Source of the DNA: Myxococcus flavus
GTDB taxonomy: Bacteria; Myxococcota; Myxococcia; Myxococcales; Myxococcaceae
Direction of reading: 5' to 3'
NCBI RefSeq assembly: GCF_050038885.1
Contig: NZ_CP143624.1
Span: 6,634,001 to 6,698,000 of the forward strand
DNA length: 64,000 bases
Each line of letters opens with the position of its first letter. Position 1 is the first letter of the stretch. The notes beneath the pieces were generated by a model. It was not told the DNA's origin, ran no database searches, and was given only the letters and a program-made list of their open reading frames with translations. Positions 53,634 through 62,334 of this stretch are shown here, piece after piece. The position numbers were made by a program, and so were the translations under genes.

Positions 53634-55322
53634 CTACGGGGTGCTCTGCGGCGTCAGACGGCCCGGGCCCTTCGCATATTCGGATTCCGCCCAACGCTTG
53701 CGGAGCCGGGCGGTGACTTCCTCGCGGACCGCCTCCCATTCTCCCGCATCCGTGGTGATGTCCCAACCGGTGCGTGCCAGCCGCCGTGCGGCCGTCCGGG
53801 CGAACGCGGCGTCACCCAGTTCGGAGAGCAGCCGGAGGTACTCGTAGTCTTCGAGCCCATCCCGGATGTGCTTCAGCCGCAGCGTGAGCACCGGCTGGTG
53901 GCCGGAAGGACCCACCCGGTTCGGCGTGCCCGGGTAGAAGAGCGTGCCATCGCCGTTGCCACCGAACTCGAAGACGTCCTTCCAGGGGTCCTTCTTCGTG
54001 TTGTAGGCGAAGACGGTGTCGAAATAGAGCTCGCCATCCACGCTGGCCGAGAAGGCCAGCACGCCCATGGCGCGGTTGAGCGGGGCGGGGTGGTCCACCA
54101 TGTACGAGGCCCATCCGCTGTAGGCGGCGTCCACCTTCTTGTCGGCCGGCGGGCCACCGTTGCAGCCGTGCGAATTGCAGCTCTGATACCACCACACCCG
54201 GGTGGTACCTGCCAGCCGCTTGCGCAGCGCTCCGGGCTCCATGACGGTGTGGCACGTCTGCGGCCCGGGGCGCGGGTAGAAGCAGTTGAGCGTGGGCGTC
54301 AGGATGTCCGCCGAGCCGTTCAGCGCGTCATCCAGCGGGCTGGTGACGAGCACCGGGATGCCACCCGCCGCGCGCACCCGCGCGGACTGCGCCTTCACCA
54401 GGGGCACGTCCTCGGGCTTGGGCTCGTCCTTGGCGTAGAAGAAGAGCTGCACCGGCCAGCCCTTCTGGCGGAAGTGCTCGGCGAAGGCGCGGTAGTACGC
54501 CGTCTTCTCCGCGTCCGTCCTGGCCTGTTTGCTGTCGCGCACGTCGGTGCTGGTGAAGCGCGCGCCCGAGGGCAGCAGGCTGCCGTCCAGGAAGGGGCCC
54601 AGCTCCGCGTCGTAGGCGCTCCAGTCCACCACCGCGCGGCCCTTCTCGAAGCGCACGGGGGGCGGCGTCATGCTCATGCCATGCGCGCTCACCCGGTGCT
54701 CCAGCAGCGCCCGTCCGTAGTCGCGCAGCAGCTTGCGCGCCTCGGGCGACTCCGGGTCCACGCCGTGGCCGCGGGCGATGCTGTACATCGACACCCCGAA
54801 GCTGTTGGGCAGCGAGGACGTGGCGGGCAGCGCGAAGGGCTGCACCTCCGCGGTGAAGGACACCGGGACGGGCCGGGCGCCCCCGGCCTTCACGTGGAGC
54901 TGGCCCCGGTACGTCCCCGGCTCCTGCTTCTCCGGGGCGCACACCTCCACGTAGAAGACGGTGGGCAGCTTCGGGTCGTGTCCCGGCGCGTCCACCGGCA
55001 CCAGCGCGTCCGGCCAGGGGCCCGTGCGGCCCTGGCCGTTGGACGGCGTCTTCACGTCGATGAAGGCCTCTCGCCAGACGGAGGCGTTCAAGGCCGCGCC
55101 GGGCCCCTTCAGCGTCAGGGGTTCGACGCCGGGGCGCTCCACCCGGCCGGGAAGCGCCACCTGCACGGCCTCGCATTCACCTCGCGCGAGGCTGAGCCGC
55201 GCGTCCTTGCGGCCCTTCACGCTCTCCCCCGGCCGGACCTTGACCAGGGGCGACAGCACCTGCGGTTCCTGCGTGGCGGACATCGCCGCCGCCACCACCG
55301 CCCACGCCCATCCCGCTCCCAT
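53634..55322 (-). CDS. DUF4091 glycoside-hydrolase-like protein, exported
   Basis: A 562-residue exported protein with a signal-like start (about 1-16). A beta-sandwich region (about 25-170) precedes a TIM-barrel-like core (about 175-480) with FYAKDEPKPEDVPLVK, where DEP is the acidic motif, and a Cys-containing loop (WWYQSCNSHGCNGG). The C-terminal DUF4091 domain (about 480-545) reads LRLKHIRDGLEDYEYLRLL. Its fold and acidic motif suggest a glycan-acting hydrolase. It is placed between two DUF3108 genes in one leftward operon, with gaps of 26 and 19 bases. Confidence 0.87.
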   Translation of the reverse strand: MGAGWAWAVVAAAMSATQEPQVLSPLVKVRPGESVKGRKDARLSLARGECEAVQVALPGRVERPGVEPLTLKGPGAALNASVWREAFIDVKTPSNGQGRTGPWPDALVPVDAPGHDPKLPTVFYVEVCAPEKQEPGTYRGQLHVKAGGARPVPVSFTAEVQPFALPATSSLPNSFGVSMYSIARGHGVDPESPEARKLLRDYGRALLEHRVSAHGMSMTPPPVRFEKGRAVVDWSAYDAELGPFLDGSLLPSGARFTSTDVRDSKQARTDAEKTAYYRAFAEHFRQKGWPVQLFFYAKDEPKPEDVPLVKAQSARVRAAGGIPVLVTSPLDDALNGSADILTPTLNCFYPRPGPQTCHTVMEPGALRKRLAGTTRVWWYQSCNSHGCNGGPPADKKVDAAYSGWASYMVDHPAPLNRAMGVLAFSASVDGELYFDTVFAYNTKKDPWKDVFEFGGNGDGTLFYPGTPNRVGPSGHQPVLTLRLKHIRDGLEDYEYLRLLSELGDAAFARTAARRLARTGWDITTDAGEWEAVREEVTARLRKRWAESEYAKGPGRLTPQSTP

Positions 55323-55348
55323 CCGCCCCCTTCACTCTCCGGCGGGTG

Positions 55349-56152
55349 CTACCCGCCATTCTCTGCGCGGGCCACCGTCATGCTCCGGCCCGGCTTGTAG
55401 TCGGTAATCTCCGCGACGATGGTGCCCAGCGCGAGGTCCGCCTCCACCCGCACCGGCACGTGGCTCGGGTCGGTGGTGAAGTAGACGAACATGTCTCGCT
55501 TCGAGGCCAGCTTGCCCTCGAACTCCGTCTTCACGCTGAGCTTGAACACTTCCTTCTTGCCCAGCTCCGTGCTCAGCACCTCTTGTCCTTCCACCTTCGC
55601 GCGGAGGGTGAACACCTTGCTCCCGGTGAACACGGGATAGGCATACTCCTCGCCCACCGCCAGGTCCCGGTTGCGCAGCGCGAACGTCGCGCCCGTCATG
55701 TCCAGCGTGCCCTCGGCCACCTCACGCGTGGACTCCCGCGCCGCCTCGCCTTCCTTCTGCTTCACGACGAAAGCGGAGCGGCCATCCGGCAGCATCTTGA
55801 TGCGCTGGCGGCGGCGCGAGCCGTTTTCGTCGGCGTGCAGTTCACTGCCCACCACGCGCTGCTGCTCCGGTTGCCAGTAGGACACGAACTTGTCCTTGAT
55901 GGGCCAGATGCCCAGCATGTCATTGGAGCGGGCCAACGCGACGATGGGCCAGACCTCCTCGCCCCACTGCTTCATGGTGGCGCCCACCGTCACCTGCGCG
56001 GTGCCGGCGGTGATGCCCAGGTACCGGACGCGGTACGAGCTCTGCTCACCGGGGCCGAACGCCGGGTTCACGGACTCCTGGGCCGCGGCCGTTGCCGACC
56101 ACACCAGGCCCGCGAGCATCGCCGCGACCCCCCACTTGGACTGCGTTTGCAT
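55349..56152 (-). CDS. DUF3108 protein, exported (paralogue)
   Basis: A 267-residue protein with a signal peptide (about 1-25, ending ATAAAQ) and a DUF3108 domain covering the rest (FGPGEQSSYRVRYLGITAGTA, with the family G-E-x-x-x-Y-x-V and G-x-x-A-G positions; VYFTTDPSHVPVRVEADLALGTIVAEITDY at the end). It is only distantly related to the other DUF3108 protein of the operon. It is the first gene of the leftward DUF3108-DUF4091-DUF3108 operon. Its promoter must lie in the 306-base divergent gap, where I see no strong consensus. Confidence 0.88.
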   Translation of the reverse strand: MQTQSKWGVAAMLAGLVWSATAAAQESVNPAFGPGEQSSYRVRYLGITAGTAQVTVGATMKQWGEEVWPIVALARSNDMLGIWPIKDKFVSYWQPEQQRVVGSELHADENGSRRRQRIKMLPDGRSAFVVKQKEGEAARESTREVAEGTLDMTGATFALRNRDLAVGEEYAYPVFTGSKVFTLRAKVEGQEVLSTELGKKEVFKLSVKTEFEGKLASKRDMFVYFTTDPSHVPVRVEADLALGTIVAEITDYKPGRSMTVARAENGG

Positions 56153-56458
56153 CGGGTGAGCTCCCTCGCTTGGAAGTTAGGTAGCCTGGTTGCGATTCGC
56201 CAGACCTGGTTCCGAACCATTCCCGCCACCGGCCATTTCCACTGACGCGGTCGTTGACCAGCCATTCAATCGAAGGCCGGCCACTCCACGGGGAGGCACA
56301 CTTTCGCACGTCAACGGGTGGCGCGCCTCCTGGCGCCCCGAGCCTGAGCGCACGGCAGGCGGGAATGCCGCACGGTGGCATGTCCACTCGCTGACACCGC
56401 TGATAGCCTTTCCGAGGTGCGGCCCGCGGTGTCGGGCGCCATACCGCAGGAGGAGCCC
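56153..56458. other. Divergent intergenic region, DUF3108 operon / zinc-ribbon gene
   Basis: 306 bases without a supported gene. It must hold promoters for both sides, but no hexamer pair with proper spacing stood out. The only firm element is the AGGAGG ribosome binding site of the zinc-ribbon gene (56449-56454). Confidence 0.5.
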
Positions 56459-56680
56459 ATGTCTGGTGGTGGCGGTTCTTACGACTTCGACGATGACGAG
56501 AAGGAATCCACGCGAGGCAGCGGCAAGGCGCACAAGGACTTCGATTGTCCCTCATGCAACGCCAACAACCCCTTGGACGAGCCCCTGGGCCACGGGGACG
56601 AGGTGCGCTGCAACTACTGCGGCTCCGAGTTCAAGGTCACCGTGAACTCGGAGGGGCGGGTGAAGTTCAAGGAGCTGTGA
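56459..56680 (+). CDS. Small zinc-ribbon protein
   Basis: A 73-residue protein. A Gly/Asp/Glu-rich N-terminal half precedes a zinc ribbon with two CxxC knuckles (CPSC and CNYC), spaced 20 residues apart, and a beta tail (EFKVTVNSEGRVKFKEL, a typical ribbon finish). It has a strong AGGAGG site 4 bases before the ATG. It could bind nucleic acid or a protein partner. The acidic N-terminus is likely flexible. Function unknown. Confidence 0.8.
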   Translation: MSGGGGSYDFDDDEKESTRGSGKAHKDFDCPSCNANNPLDEPLGHGDEVRCNYCGSEFKVTVNSEGRVKFKEL

Positions 56681-56698
56681 GCCGCCATCCCCGGGCCT

Positions 56699-57364
56699 TC
56701 AGGTCCGCTCGCCGAAGATGGCGGTGCCCACGCGGACGACGGTGGCGCCTTCCTCGATGGCCCACTCGAAGTCGTGGGTGGTGCCCATGGACAGGCCCGA
56801 CAGGCTGTGCGTCCGGGCCAGCTCGCGCAGCATCCGGAAGTCGCCCCGGGCGCGGGCCTCGTCGTCGGTGGGCGGCGGAAGCGCCATCAACCCGACGACC
56901 TGGAGGCCTGGCAGGGCGCGGGCCTCGTCCAGGAAGGCCCCGAGCGCGTCGGGGGCCAGCCCGCTCTTGGTGGCCTCCGCGCCCACGTTGACCTCGACGT
57001 AGACGGGCAGGGGCGGGGAACCCTCGCGGCGCTTCGACAGCTCGCGGGCGACCTCCAGCCGCTCCAACGCGTGGAAGGCCCCGGCAACCCGCGCCACGTA
57101 CTTCACCTTGTTCGTCTGGAGCGCGCCAATCGCGTGCCAGCGCAGGCCGTCCAGGTCGGCGAGCTCCGCCGCCTTGTCCCGCAGCTCCTGCGCGTAGTTC
57201 TCCCCGAAGTCGCGCTGGCCGGCGGCATAGGCCTCGCGGATGAGGGCGGCGGGCTTCAGCTTGGACACCGCCACCAGCGTCACCGACTCCACCGGCCGGC
57301 CCGCGCGGGCACACGCCGCGGCCACGCGCTCCCGCACCGCCGCCAGTCGCTCCGCCACGCTCAT
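56699..57364 (-). CDS. yggS: YggS-family PLP-binding protein (PLP homeostasis)
   Basis: A 221-residue single-domain TIM-barrel protein of the YggS/PROSC family, which holds pyridoxal 5'-phosphate and affects vitamin B6 and amino-acid balance without a known catalytic reaction. The PLP lysine is in VAVSKLK (about residue 35). Other family marks are FGENYAQEL, WHAIGALQTNKVKYV, GLMALPP and the phosphate-binding end VRVGTAIFG. The usual MGMS-D segment is MGTTHDFEWA here. It is coupled to maf by a 4-base overlap (ATGA). Confidence 0.95.
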   Translation of the reverse strand: MSVAERLAAVRERVAAACARAGRPVESVTLVAVSKLKPAALIREAYAAGQRDFGENYAQELRDKAAELADLDGLRWHAIGALQTNKVKYVARVAGAFHALERLEVARELSKRREGSPPLPVYVEVNVGAEATKSGLAPDALGAFLDEARALPGLQVVGLMALPPPTDDEARARGDFRMLRELARTHSLSGLSMGTTHDFEWAIEEGATVVRVGTAIFGERT

Positions 57365-57957
57365 GAAGTCCTCCAGGGCACGGGCACGCCGGCGCGCTCC
57401 AGCAGGGCCACCGTCTCCGCCAGCGGCAGACCCACGACGTTGGAGGTACTGCCCTCCACGCCCGCCACCAGGAAGCCGCCCTTGCCCTGGATGGCGTAGG
57501 CTCCCGCCTTGTCCAGCGGCTCGCCGGTGTGGGCATACCAGGCCATCTCCGCGGCGCTCAGCGCCCGGAAGGTGACGCGGGTGTGGACCACCAGCGCCGC
57601 CTCATGACGGCCGGCCAGGGCCACGCCGGTGTAGACGTCATGCGTGCGCCCGGACAGGCGCGCGAGCATGGCCTGGGCCTCCTCCGCGTCCCGGGGCTTG
57701 CCCATCAGCTCGGTGCCCAGGGCGACGGTGGTATCGGCGGCCAGCACCCAGGCGCCGGGGTGACGGGTGGCCACCACGCCGGCCTTCTCCCGGGCGAGCC
57801 GCTCGACGTAGGCCGGCGCCGCCTCGCCCGCGCGGGGCGTCTCGTCGATGTCCGCGGCCGAGACGGTGAAGCGGATATCCAGCTGGGACAGAAGTTCCCG
57901 GCGTCGCGGCGACGCGGAGGCGAGGACGAGCAACGTTTGATCTGCGTTCATGTGCAT
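57361..57957 (-). CDS. maf: Maf-family nucleoside triphosphate pyrophosphatase
   Basis: A 198-residue Maf/YhdE-type house-cleaning pyrophosphatase that hydrolyses non-canonical or excess nucleotides such as dTTP, UTP or m7GTP. Family marks are LASASPRRRELL near the N-terminus, the ADTTVALG segment with the catalytic Asp, GKPRDAEEA, and the GAYAIQGKGG and VGLPL blocks. An internal ATG two codons later (57951) is an equally possible start; no ribosome binding site separates them. The gene is upstream of yggS and overlaps it. Confidence 0.94.
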   Translation of the reverse strand: MHMNADQTLLVLASASPRRRELLSQLDIRFTVSAADIDETPRAGEAAPAYVERLAREKAGVVATRHPGAWVLAADTTVALGTELMGKPRDAEEAQAMLARLSGRTHDVYTGVALAGRHEAALVVHTRVTFRALSAAEMAWYAHTGEPLDKAGAYAIQGKGGFLVAGVEGSTSNVVGLPLAETVALLERAGVPVPWRTS

Positions 57958-58010
57958 GTTACGGCTCGACCCGGCCTTACCAGACTTGTGCCCCGGAGTG
58001 GACTCTACGG

Positions 58011-59102
58011 ATGAATCCCGCGGACCTCCTGTCGGCCATGAAGCGGACGGTGGAGCAGCTGGCCGCCTTCAATGAGATGGCCAAGGCCCTGACCTCGACG
58101 CTCGAGCTGCGCGAGGTGCTGGCGCTGGTGATGCAGAAGGTCAGCAGCCTGCTGCTGCCTCGCAACTGGTCGCTCATCCTCCAGGACGAGCGCACCGGAA
58201 AGCTCTACTTCGAAATCGCGGTGGGCGACGGCGCGGACGTGCTCAAGGGCCTCCAGCTCAACCCGGGCGAGGGCATCGCCGGGGCCGTCTTCACCTCCGG
58301 CGTGGCCCGCCTCGTCCATGACGTGGGCGGCGACCCCAGCTTCGCCCCGCGCTTCGACCAGGCCTCCGCCTTCCACACCCGCTCCATCCTCGCCGTGCCG
58401 CTGCTGGCCCGGGGCCGGGTGCTGGGCATCATCGAGCTGGTGAACGGGCCCATGGACCCGCCCTTCACCAACGAGGACCTCACCATCCTCACCGCCATCG
58501 CGGACTACGCGGCCATCGCCATCGAGAACGCGCGCAACTTCCGGCGGGTGCAGGAGCTGACGATTACGGACGAGCACACCGGCTGCTACAACGCCCGCCA
58601 CCTGCGCGCCCTGTTGGACCAGGAAGTGAAGCGTTCGGAGCGTTTCCGGCATCCGCTGTCGCTCGTCTTCCTGGACCTGGACCACTTCAAGAGCGTCAAC
58701 GACACCCACGGACACCTGGTGGGCAGCGCCACCCTGAAGGAAGTGGGGGACCTGCTGATGACCCTGGGCCGGCAGAACCTGGACGCCGTCTTCCGCTACG
58801 GCGGCGACGAGTTCGCCATGCTGCTGGTGGAGACGGACCAGGATGGCGCGGCCATCATCGGTCAGCGCGTCTGCGAGGCCTTCCGTGGCCGCGGCTTCCT
58901 CCACGACCAGGGCCTGGACGTGCGCCTCACCGCCAGCGTGGGCGTGGCCACCTACCCGGACCATGCGGCGTCCGCGCTGGACCTCATCCGCGCCGCGGAC
59001 TTCGCCATGTACGCCGCCAAGGCCCGGGGGCGCGACGCGCTCTGCGTCGCCGAGCCCACCTCGCCCCAGGGCAGCGGCTCGCCCGACTTCCCCGAGCGGT
59101 AG
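58011..59102 (+). CDS. GAF-GGDEF diguanylate cyclase
   Basis: A 363-residue cytoplasmic protein. A GAF sensor domain covers about residues 30-185, and a GGDEF domain about 190-350. The catalytic motif is intact (RYGGDEFAML near 262), with FLDLDHFKSVNDTHGH providing the metal-binding Asp, so synthesis of cyclic-di-GMP from two GTP is expected. The inhibitory site, RxxD five residues before the GGDEF motif, reads QNLD, so product feedback by the usual route is probably absent. The GAF domain has no obvious heme or chromophore cysteine. It begins just past the divergent maf start. A strong hairpin terminator lies after it. Confidence 0.93.
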   Translation: MNPADLLSAMKRTVEQLAAFNEMAKALTSTLELREVLALVMQKVSSLLLPRNWSLILQDERTGKLYFEIAVGDGADVLKGLQLNPGEGIAGAVFTSGVARLVHDVGGDPSFAPRFDQASAFHTRSILAVPLLARGRVLGIIELVNGPMDPPFTNEDLTILTAIADYAAIAIENARNFRRVQELTITDEHTGCYNARHLRALLDQEVKRSERFRHPLSLVFLDLDHFKSVNDTHGHLVGSATLKEVGDLLMTLGRQNLDAVFRYGGDEFAMLLVETDQDGAAIIGQRVCEAFRGRGFLHDQGLDVRLTASVGVATYPDHAASALDLIRAADFAMYAAKARGRDALCVAEPTSPQGSGSPDFPER

Positions 59103-59135
59103 CGCTCCCTTCACACGCGGGAGCCCGCAATGCGA

Positions 59136-59172
59136 GAGGGCCGGGGAGGGGAGTTCCCTCGGCCCGGCCCTC
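59136..59172. terminator. Bidirectional hairpin between GGDEF and ppiD-like genes
   Basis: GAGGGCCGGG (59136-59145) pairs perfectly with CCCGGCCCTC (59163-59172); inside, GAGGG and CCCTC form a further stem around GAGTT. It lies between convergent genes and can serve both. No T-run is present. Confidence 0.6.
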
Positions 59173-59201
59173 GCGGCGGCGTCACGGCTGGACGCCTGAC
59201 A

Positions 59202-60767
59202 TCACCCGGTGCCCACCACGGAGTCGATGGCTGCGGTGTTCGTCACCACCGAGCCCTGCTCGCGGAGCGCCTTGAGGAAGGAGTCCGTCAGCTCGATCTG
59301 CTTGGCCTGGCGGGCCTGGTTGCGCAGCTCCTCCTTGCGCTTCTCGAAGCCCTCCGCGTCCGGCTTCTGGCGCTCCACCACCTGCGCCACCACGAAGCCC
59401 TCACCCGCGGGGAACACGCCGTCCACGGCCTGCGGGGTGCTGACGGCGAAGGCCGCCTTCACCAGCTCGGGCGCGGGGCCCAGGTGCGGCACCGCCTCAC
59501 CCTCGGCGGTGAAGCTGTCCGTCTCCACGGCCTCCGGGCGCGTCTCCGTCTCGAAGCGCAGCAGCGCGGGCTGCTCCTTCTCCGGCGGGAAGAGCGTCTT
59601 CAGGGACTGGCCGCCCTTGATGGAGGCCAGGGCCTTGTCCGCCTCGGCGCGGGCCTGCTGCTTGGCGCGCTCCTGCTTGTAGAGGGTGGTGGCAATCTCG
59701 TCCTGGACGTCCTCGAGCTTCTTGTCCTGGGCCGCCTGCTTCTCCTCCACCTTCACCAGGTGCACGCCGAACTTCGTCTCCACCGGCTGCGTTACCTCGC
59801 CCGCCTTCAGCGCGAAGGCCGCGTCCGCCAGCGCCGGCTCCCAGCTGCCGCGCTCCACCCAGCCCAGGTCGCCACCGCGCGACTTGCTGCCCGGGTCCTC
59901 GCTGCTGTCGCGCGCCACCTGGGCGAAGTCCTTGCCGCCTTCAATCTCCTTGCGCAGCGCCTGCGCCTTCTCCATGGCGGCCGTCTTCTGCTCGGCGGTG
60001 GCCTCCGGGGGCAGCTTCACCAGCACCTGACGCGCGCGGATGCGCTCCGGCTGCTGGTACACGAAGCGGTTGGCCTCGAAGTACTCCTTGATTTCCTTCT
60101 CGTGCGCCTTCTTCCACTCGGCCAGCTGCGCGGCGGTGGGGGCGGGGACCTTGTCGGCGTACATGGCCGGCAGGAAGCGCGCGAAGACGAGCTTGGCCTG
60201 GTTGCCTTCCTTCTCGAAGCGGGCGCGGACCTCGTCGTCGGACACGACGGCGTTCGAGCGCACCACGTCCAGCATCTTCTGGGCGGCCAGCTGGCGGCGC
60301 AGCTCCGCCTCGAAGTCCTGCGGCGACTTCCGGTAGAAGTCGCGCAGCACCTGCTGGTAGCGCTCGACGTCGAACTGGCCGTCCTTGTGGAAGTCGGTGT
60401 TCTGGAAGAGCAGCTTGCGCAGCTCGTCGTCGGACGGGGTGATGCCGTGGCGCTCGGCGGCCTGGGCCAGCAGCTCCGTGCTCACCAGCCGGTCGAGCAC
60501 CTGCGTGTGCATGCCGAACTGGCGGGCGAGCGACTCCGGGACGGGGCTGCCCTGCGCGCGCAGGAAGTTCATCTGCTGGGCCCACGCCGCGGCGAAGTCA
60601 CGCAGCGGGATTTCCTTGCCGTTCACCGTCGCCACCGAGCCGGGCGCCGTCGTGCCACCCGAGGCGCCGAAGCCGGTGCTGCCCGGGCCGAACTGGAGCG
60701 TGAACACCACCGCGATGCCGATGATGAACAGGAGCGAGGCAACCTTCCGGGGATTCAGACCGTCCAT
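59202..60767 (-). CDS. PpiD/SurA-type membrane-anchored peptidyl-prolyl isomerase
   Basis: A 521-residue periplasmic folding factor. One N-terminal transmembrane anchor (about residues 10-28) is followed by a SurA-N chaperone region (about 45-175), a parvulin-type rotamase domain (about 250-355: ARQVLVKLPPEA, then GGDLGWVERGSW and the FGVHLVKV strand) and a C-terminal chaperone-like region (about 380-510). Order and length agree with PpiD. It helps fold outer-membrane and periplasmic proteins. A GTG 9 bases upstream (60776) is an alternative start. The gene is divergent from mreC. Confidence 0.9.
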   Translation of the reverse strand: MDGLNPRKVASLLFIIGIAVVFTLQFGPGSTGFGASGGTTAPGSVATVNGKEIPLRDFAAAWAQQMNFLRAQGSPVPESLARQFGMHTQVLDRLVSTELLAQAAERHGITPSDDELRKLLFQNTDFHKDGQFDVERYQQVLRDFYRKSPQDFEAELRRQLAAQKMLDVVRSNAVVSDDEVRARFEKEGNQAKLVFARFLPAMYADKVPAPTAAQLAEWKKAHEKEIKEYFEANRFVYQQPERIRARQVLVKLPPEATAEQKTAAMEKAQALRKEIEGGKDFAQVARDSSEDPGSKSRGGDLGWVERGSWEPALADAAFALKAGEVTQPVETKFGVHLVKVEEKQAAQDKKLEDVQDEIATTLYKQERAKQQARAEADKALASIKGGQSLKTLFPPEKEQPALLRFETETRPEAVETDSFTAEGEAVPHLGPAPELVKAAFAVSTPQAVDGVFPAGEGFVVAQVVERQKPDAEGFEKRKEELRNQARQAKQIELTDSFLKALREQGSVVTNTAAIDSVVGTG

Positions 60768-60976
60768 TGTCGTCACTTCAGGGGCAAACGCGCCGAGAAA
60801 ACCCGTGCGGAAGGACTCGCGACGCGGTGTTGTTGGTAGCCCGGCCGGTGGGTGGTGGACCAGGGACCGCCCCCCATGCAGGCCTTGACTGCCTAGGATA
60901 ACGCACCGGAAAATGCAAGCGATTTAGAGCCCTTAGCCCGCCCCTGCTCCCCTAAAACCCCCGGAATCCCCTGCCT

Positions 60977-61837
60977 GTGTGGTCGCTCCTCAAGCGGTAC
61001 TACCGCCCCCTTTTCGTGGGCTTTCTGCTCCTTTTCCCGCTCGTGGCCTTCCTGCTCGGCGGCAGCAAGGGCCGGGGGACCTTCTTCGTCGACCGGGCGA
61101 TCATCGCCGTGACGTCCCCCATCCAGCAGGGGCTCACCTCCGCCATCGAGGGCTCGATTTCCGCGGTCCAGAACTACCTGGACCTGCGCGGGGTGCGGCA
61201 GGAGAATGACGCGCTGCGTTTGGAGAACCTCCAGCTGCGAGCGGCCGTCCAGGCCCTGGGCGAGTCGCGAATGGAGAACGAGCGACTGCGCAAGCTGCTC
61301 GGCTACGCGGAGGCCGAGCCGGGGCCGGAAATCCCCGCGCGGGTGGTGGGCGTCAATCCGGTGGCGAAGCTGTTGTCGGTCCGCATCAGCAGTGGCGAGC
61401 AGCAGGGCGTCTTCCGGGGCATGTCCGTGGTGACGCCGGACGGAATCGTGGGGCAGGTCATCCGGGCCACGGGCGGCTATGCGGACGTGGCGCTGGTGAC
61501 GGACCCCCAGAGCCGGGTGGCGGTGCGCGTGCAGCGCTCGCGCGCCCGGGGCACCGCGGCGGGCACGGGAGGCGGTCCCCTGAAGCTGGAGAACATGCTG
61601 CGCACCGAGGACGTCGAGGACGGAGACCTCATCATCACCGCGGGCACGGACGGCGTCTATCCGCCCGGCATGGTGGTGGGCCGCGTGACGAACCTGGAGA
61701 AGAAGGAGCACGGCATGTTCCGGGGCGCGGACATCGTGCCGGCGGTGGATACGAGCAAGCTGGAAGAGGTGCTGGTGGTGGGCAGCCCGTACAGCGCCAT
61801 GGCGCCGGGCAGCACCGCGGAGGGCGCGTCGAAATGA
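60977..61837 (+). CDS. mreC: Rod shape-determining protein MreC
   Basis: A 286-residue bitopic membrane protein that links the MreB cytoskeleton to the elongation peptidoglycan synthases. The start is GTG; a short basic segment and one transmembrane helix (about 10-27) precede a coiled coil (about 70-112, NDALRLENLQLRAAVQALGESRMENERLRKLLG region with heptad Leu spacing) and the double beta-barrel domain (about 115-270: RVVGVNPVAKLLSVRI, GMSVVTPDGIVGQV, DGVYPPGMVVGRV). It overlaps mreD by 4 bases. No mreB lies next to it; the upstream neighbour is the divergent PpiD-like gene. No convincing promoter was found in the 209-base gap. Confidence 0.95.
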   Translation: MWSLLKRYYRPLFVGFLLLFPLVAFLLGGSKGRGTFFVDRAIIAVTSPIQQGLTSAIEGSISAVQNYLDLRGVRQENDALRLENLQLRAAVQALGESRMENERLRKLLGYAEAEPGPEIPARVVGVNPVAKLLSVRISSGEQQGVFRGMSVVTPDGIVGQVIRATGGYADVALVTDPQSRVAVRVQRSRARGTAAGTGGGPLKLENMLRTEDVEDGDLIITAGTDGVYPPGMVVGRVTNLEKKEHGMFRGADIVPAVDTSKLEEVLVVGSPYSAMAPGSTAEGASK

Positions 61838-62334
61838 AGTTCCTGGTGTCGGTCGCACTGGCGCTGGCGTTGCTCACGCTGGAGTCGGTCATCGTGAAGC
61901 AGGCGGGCCTGGAGCTCGGCCGGATTGACGTCACCGTGGTGCTGGTGGCGTTCCTGGCCCTGCGGGCCACGCTCGTGGAAGGGGCCTTCTCCGCCTTCTG
62001 CGTGGGGTATCTGCTCGACCTGATGAGCGGGCAGCCCACGTGGCTCTTCACCTTCCTGGCGGTGTTCATCTTCCTGGTGGGCCGGGTGGTGCCCACCTTC
62101 GTGGAGGTACGGGGCCCGCTGGCCTTCGCCCTGTTCGCCATGGCCGCGGACGTGGCGCATTCGCTGCTCGCCTCGTTCTTCACCTGGCTGACGGTGAAGG
62201 AGGACGGGCCAGGCTCGCTGCTGGCGGAGATGCCGCTGCAGGTGGCGCTCACGGGCCTGGCGGCGCTGGCGCTCTTCCCGCTGCTGCGCCGCTTCGAGGC
62301 GTCGCAGGAGCGACCCGCGGGGTTGCTGCGGTGA
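61834..62334 (+). CDS. mreD: Rod shape-determining protein MreD
   Basis: A 166-residue polytopic inner-membrane protein with five or six helices (starting about residue 3), of the MreD family, marked by the acidic start of helix 1 (LLTLESVI) and GYLLDLMSG in the middle. It partners MreC and the elongation PBP2. Its ATG overlaps the mreC stop and its stop overlaps the next GTG, so mreC-mreD-mrdA are translationally coupled throughout. Confidence 0.93.
   Translation: MKFLVSVALALALLTLESVIVKQAGLELGRIDVTVVLVAFLALRATLVEGAFSAFCVGYLLDLMSGQPTWLFTFLAVFIFLVGRVVPTFVEVRGPLAFALFAMAADVAHSLLASFFTWLTVKEDGPGSLLAEMPLQVALTGLAALALFPLLRRFEASQERPAGLLR

Noticed and set aside
60885..60890. TTGACT as a -35 element of mreC
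   Set aside because: No acceptable -10 sequence lies 15-19 bases downstream.
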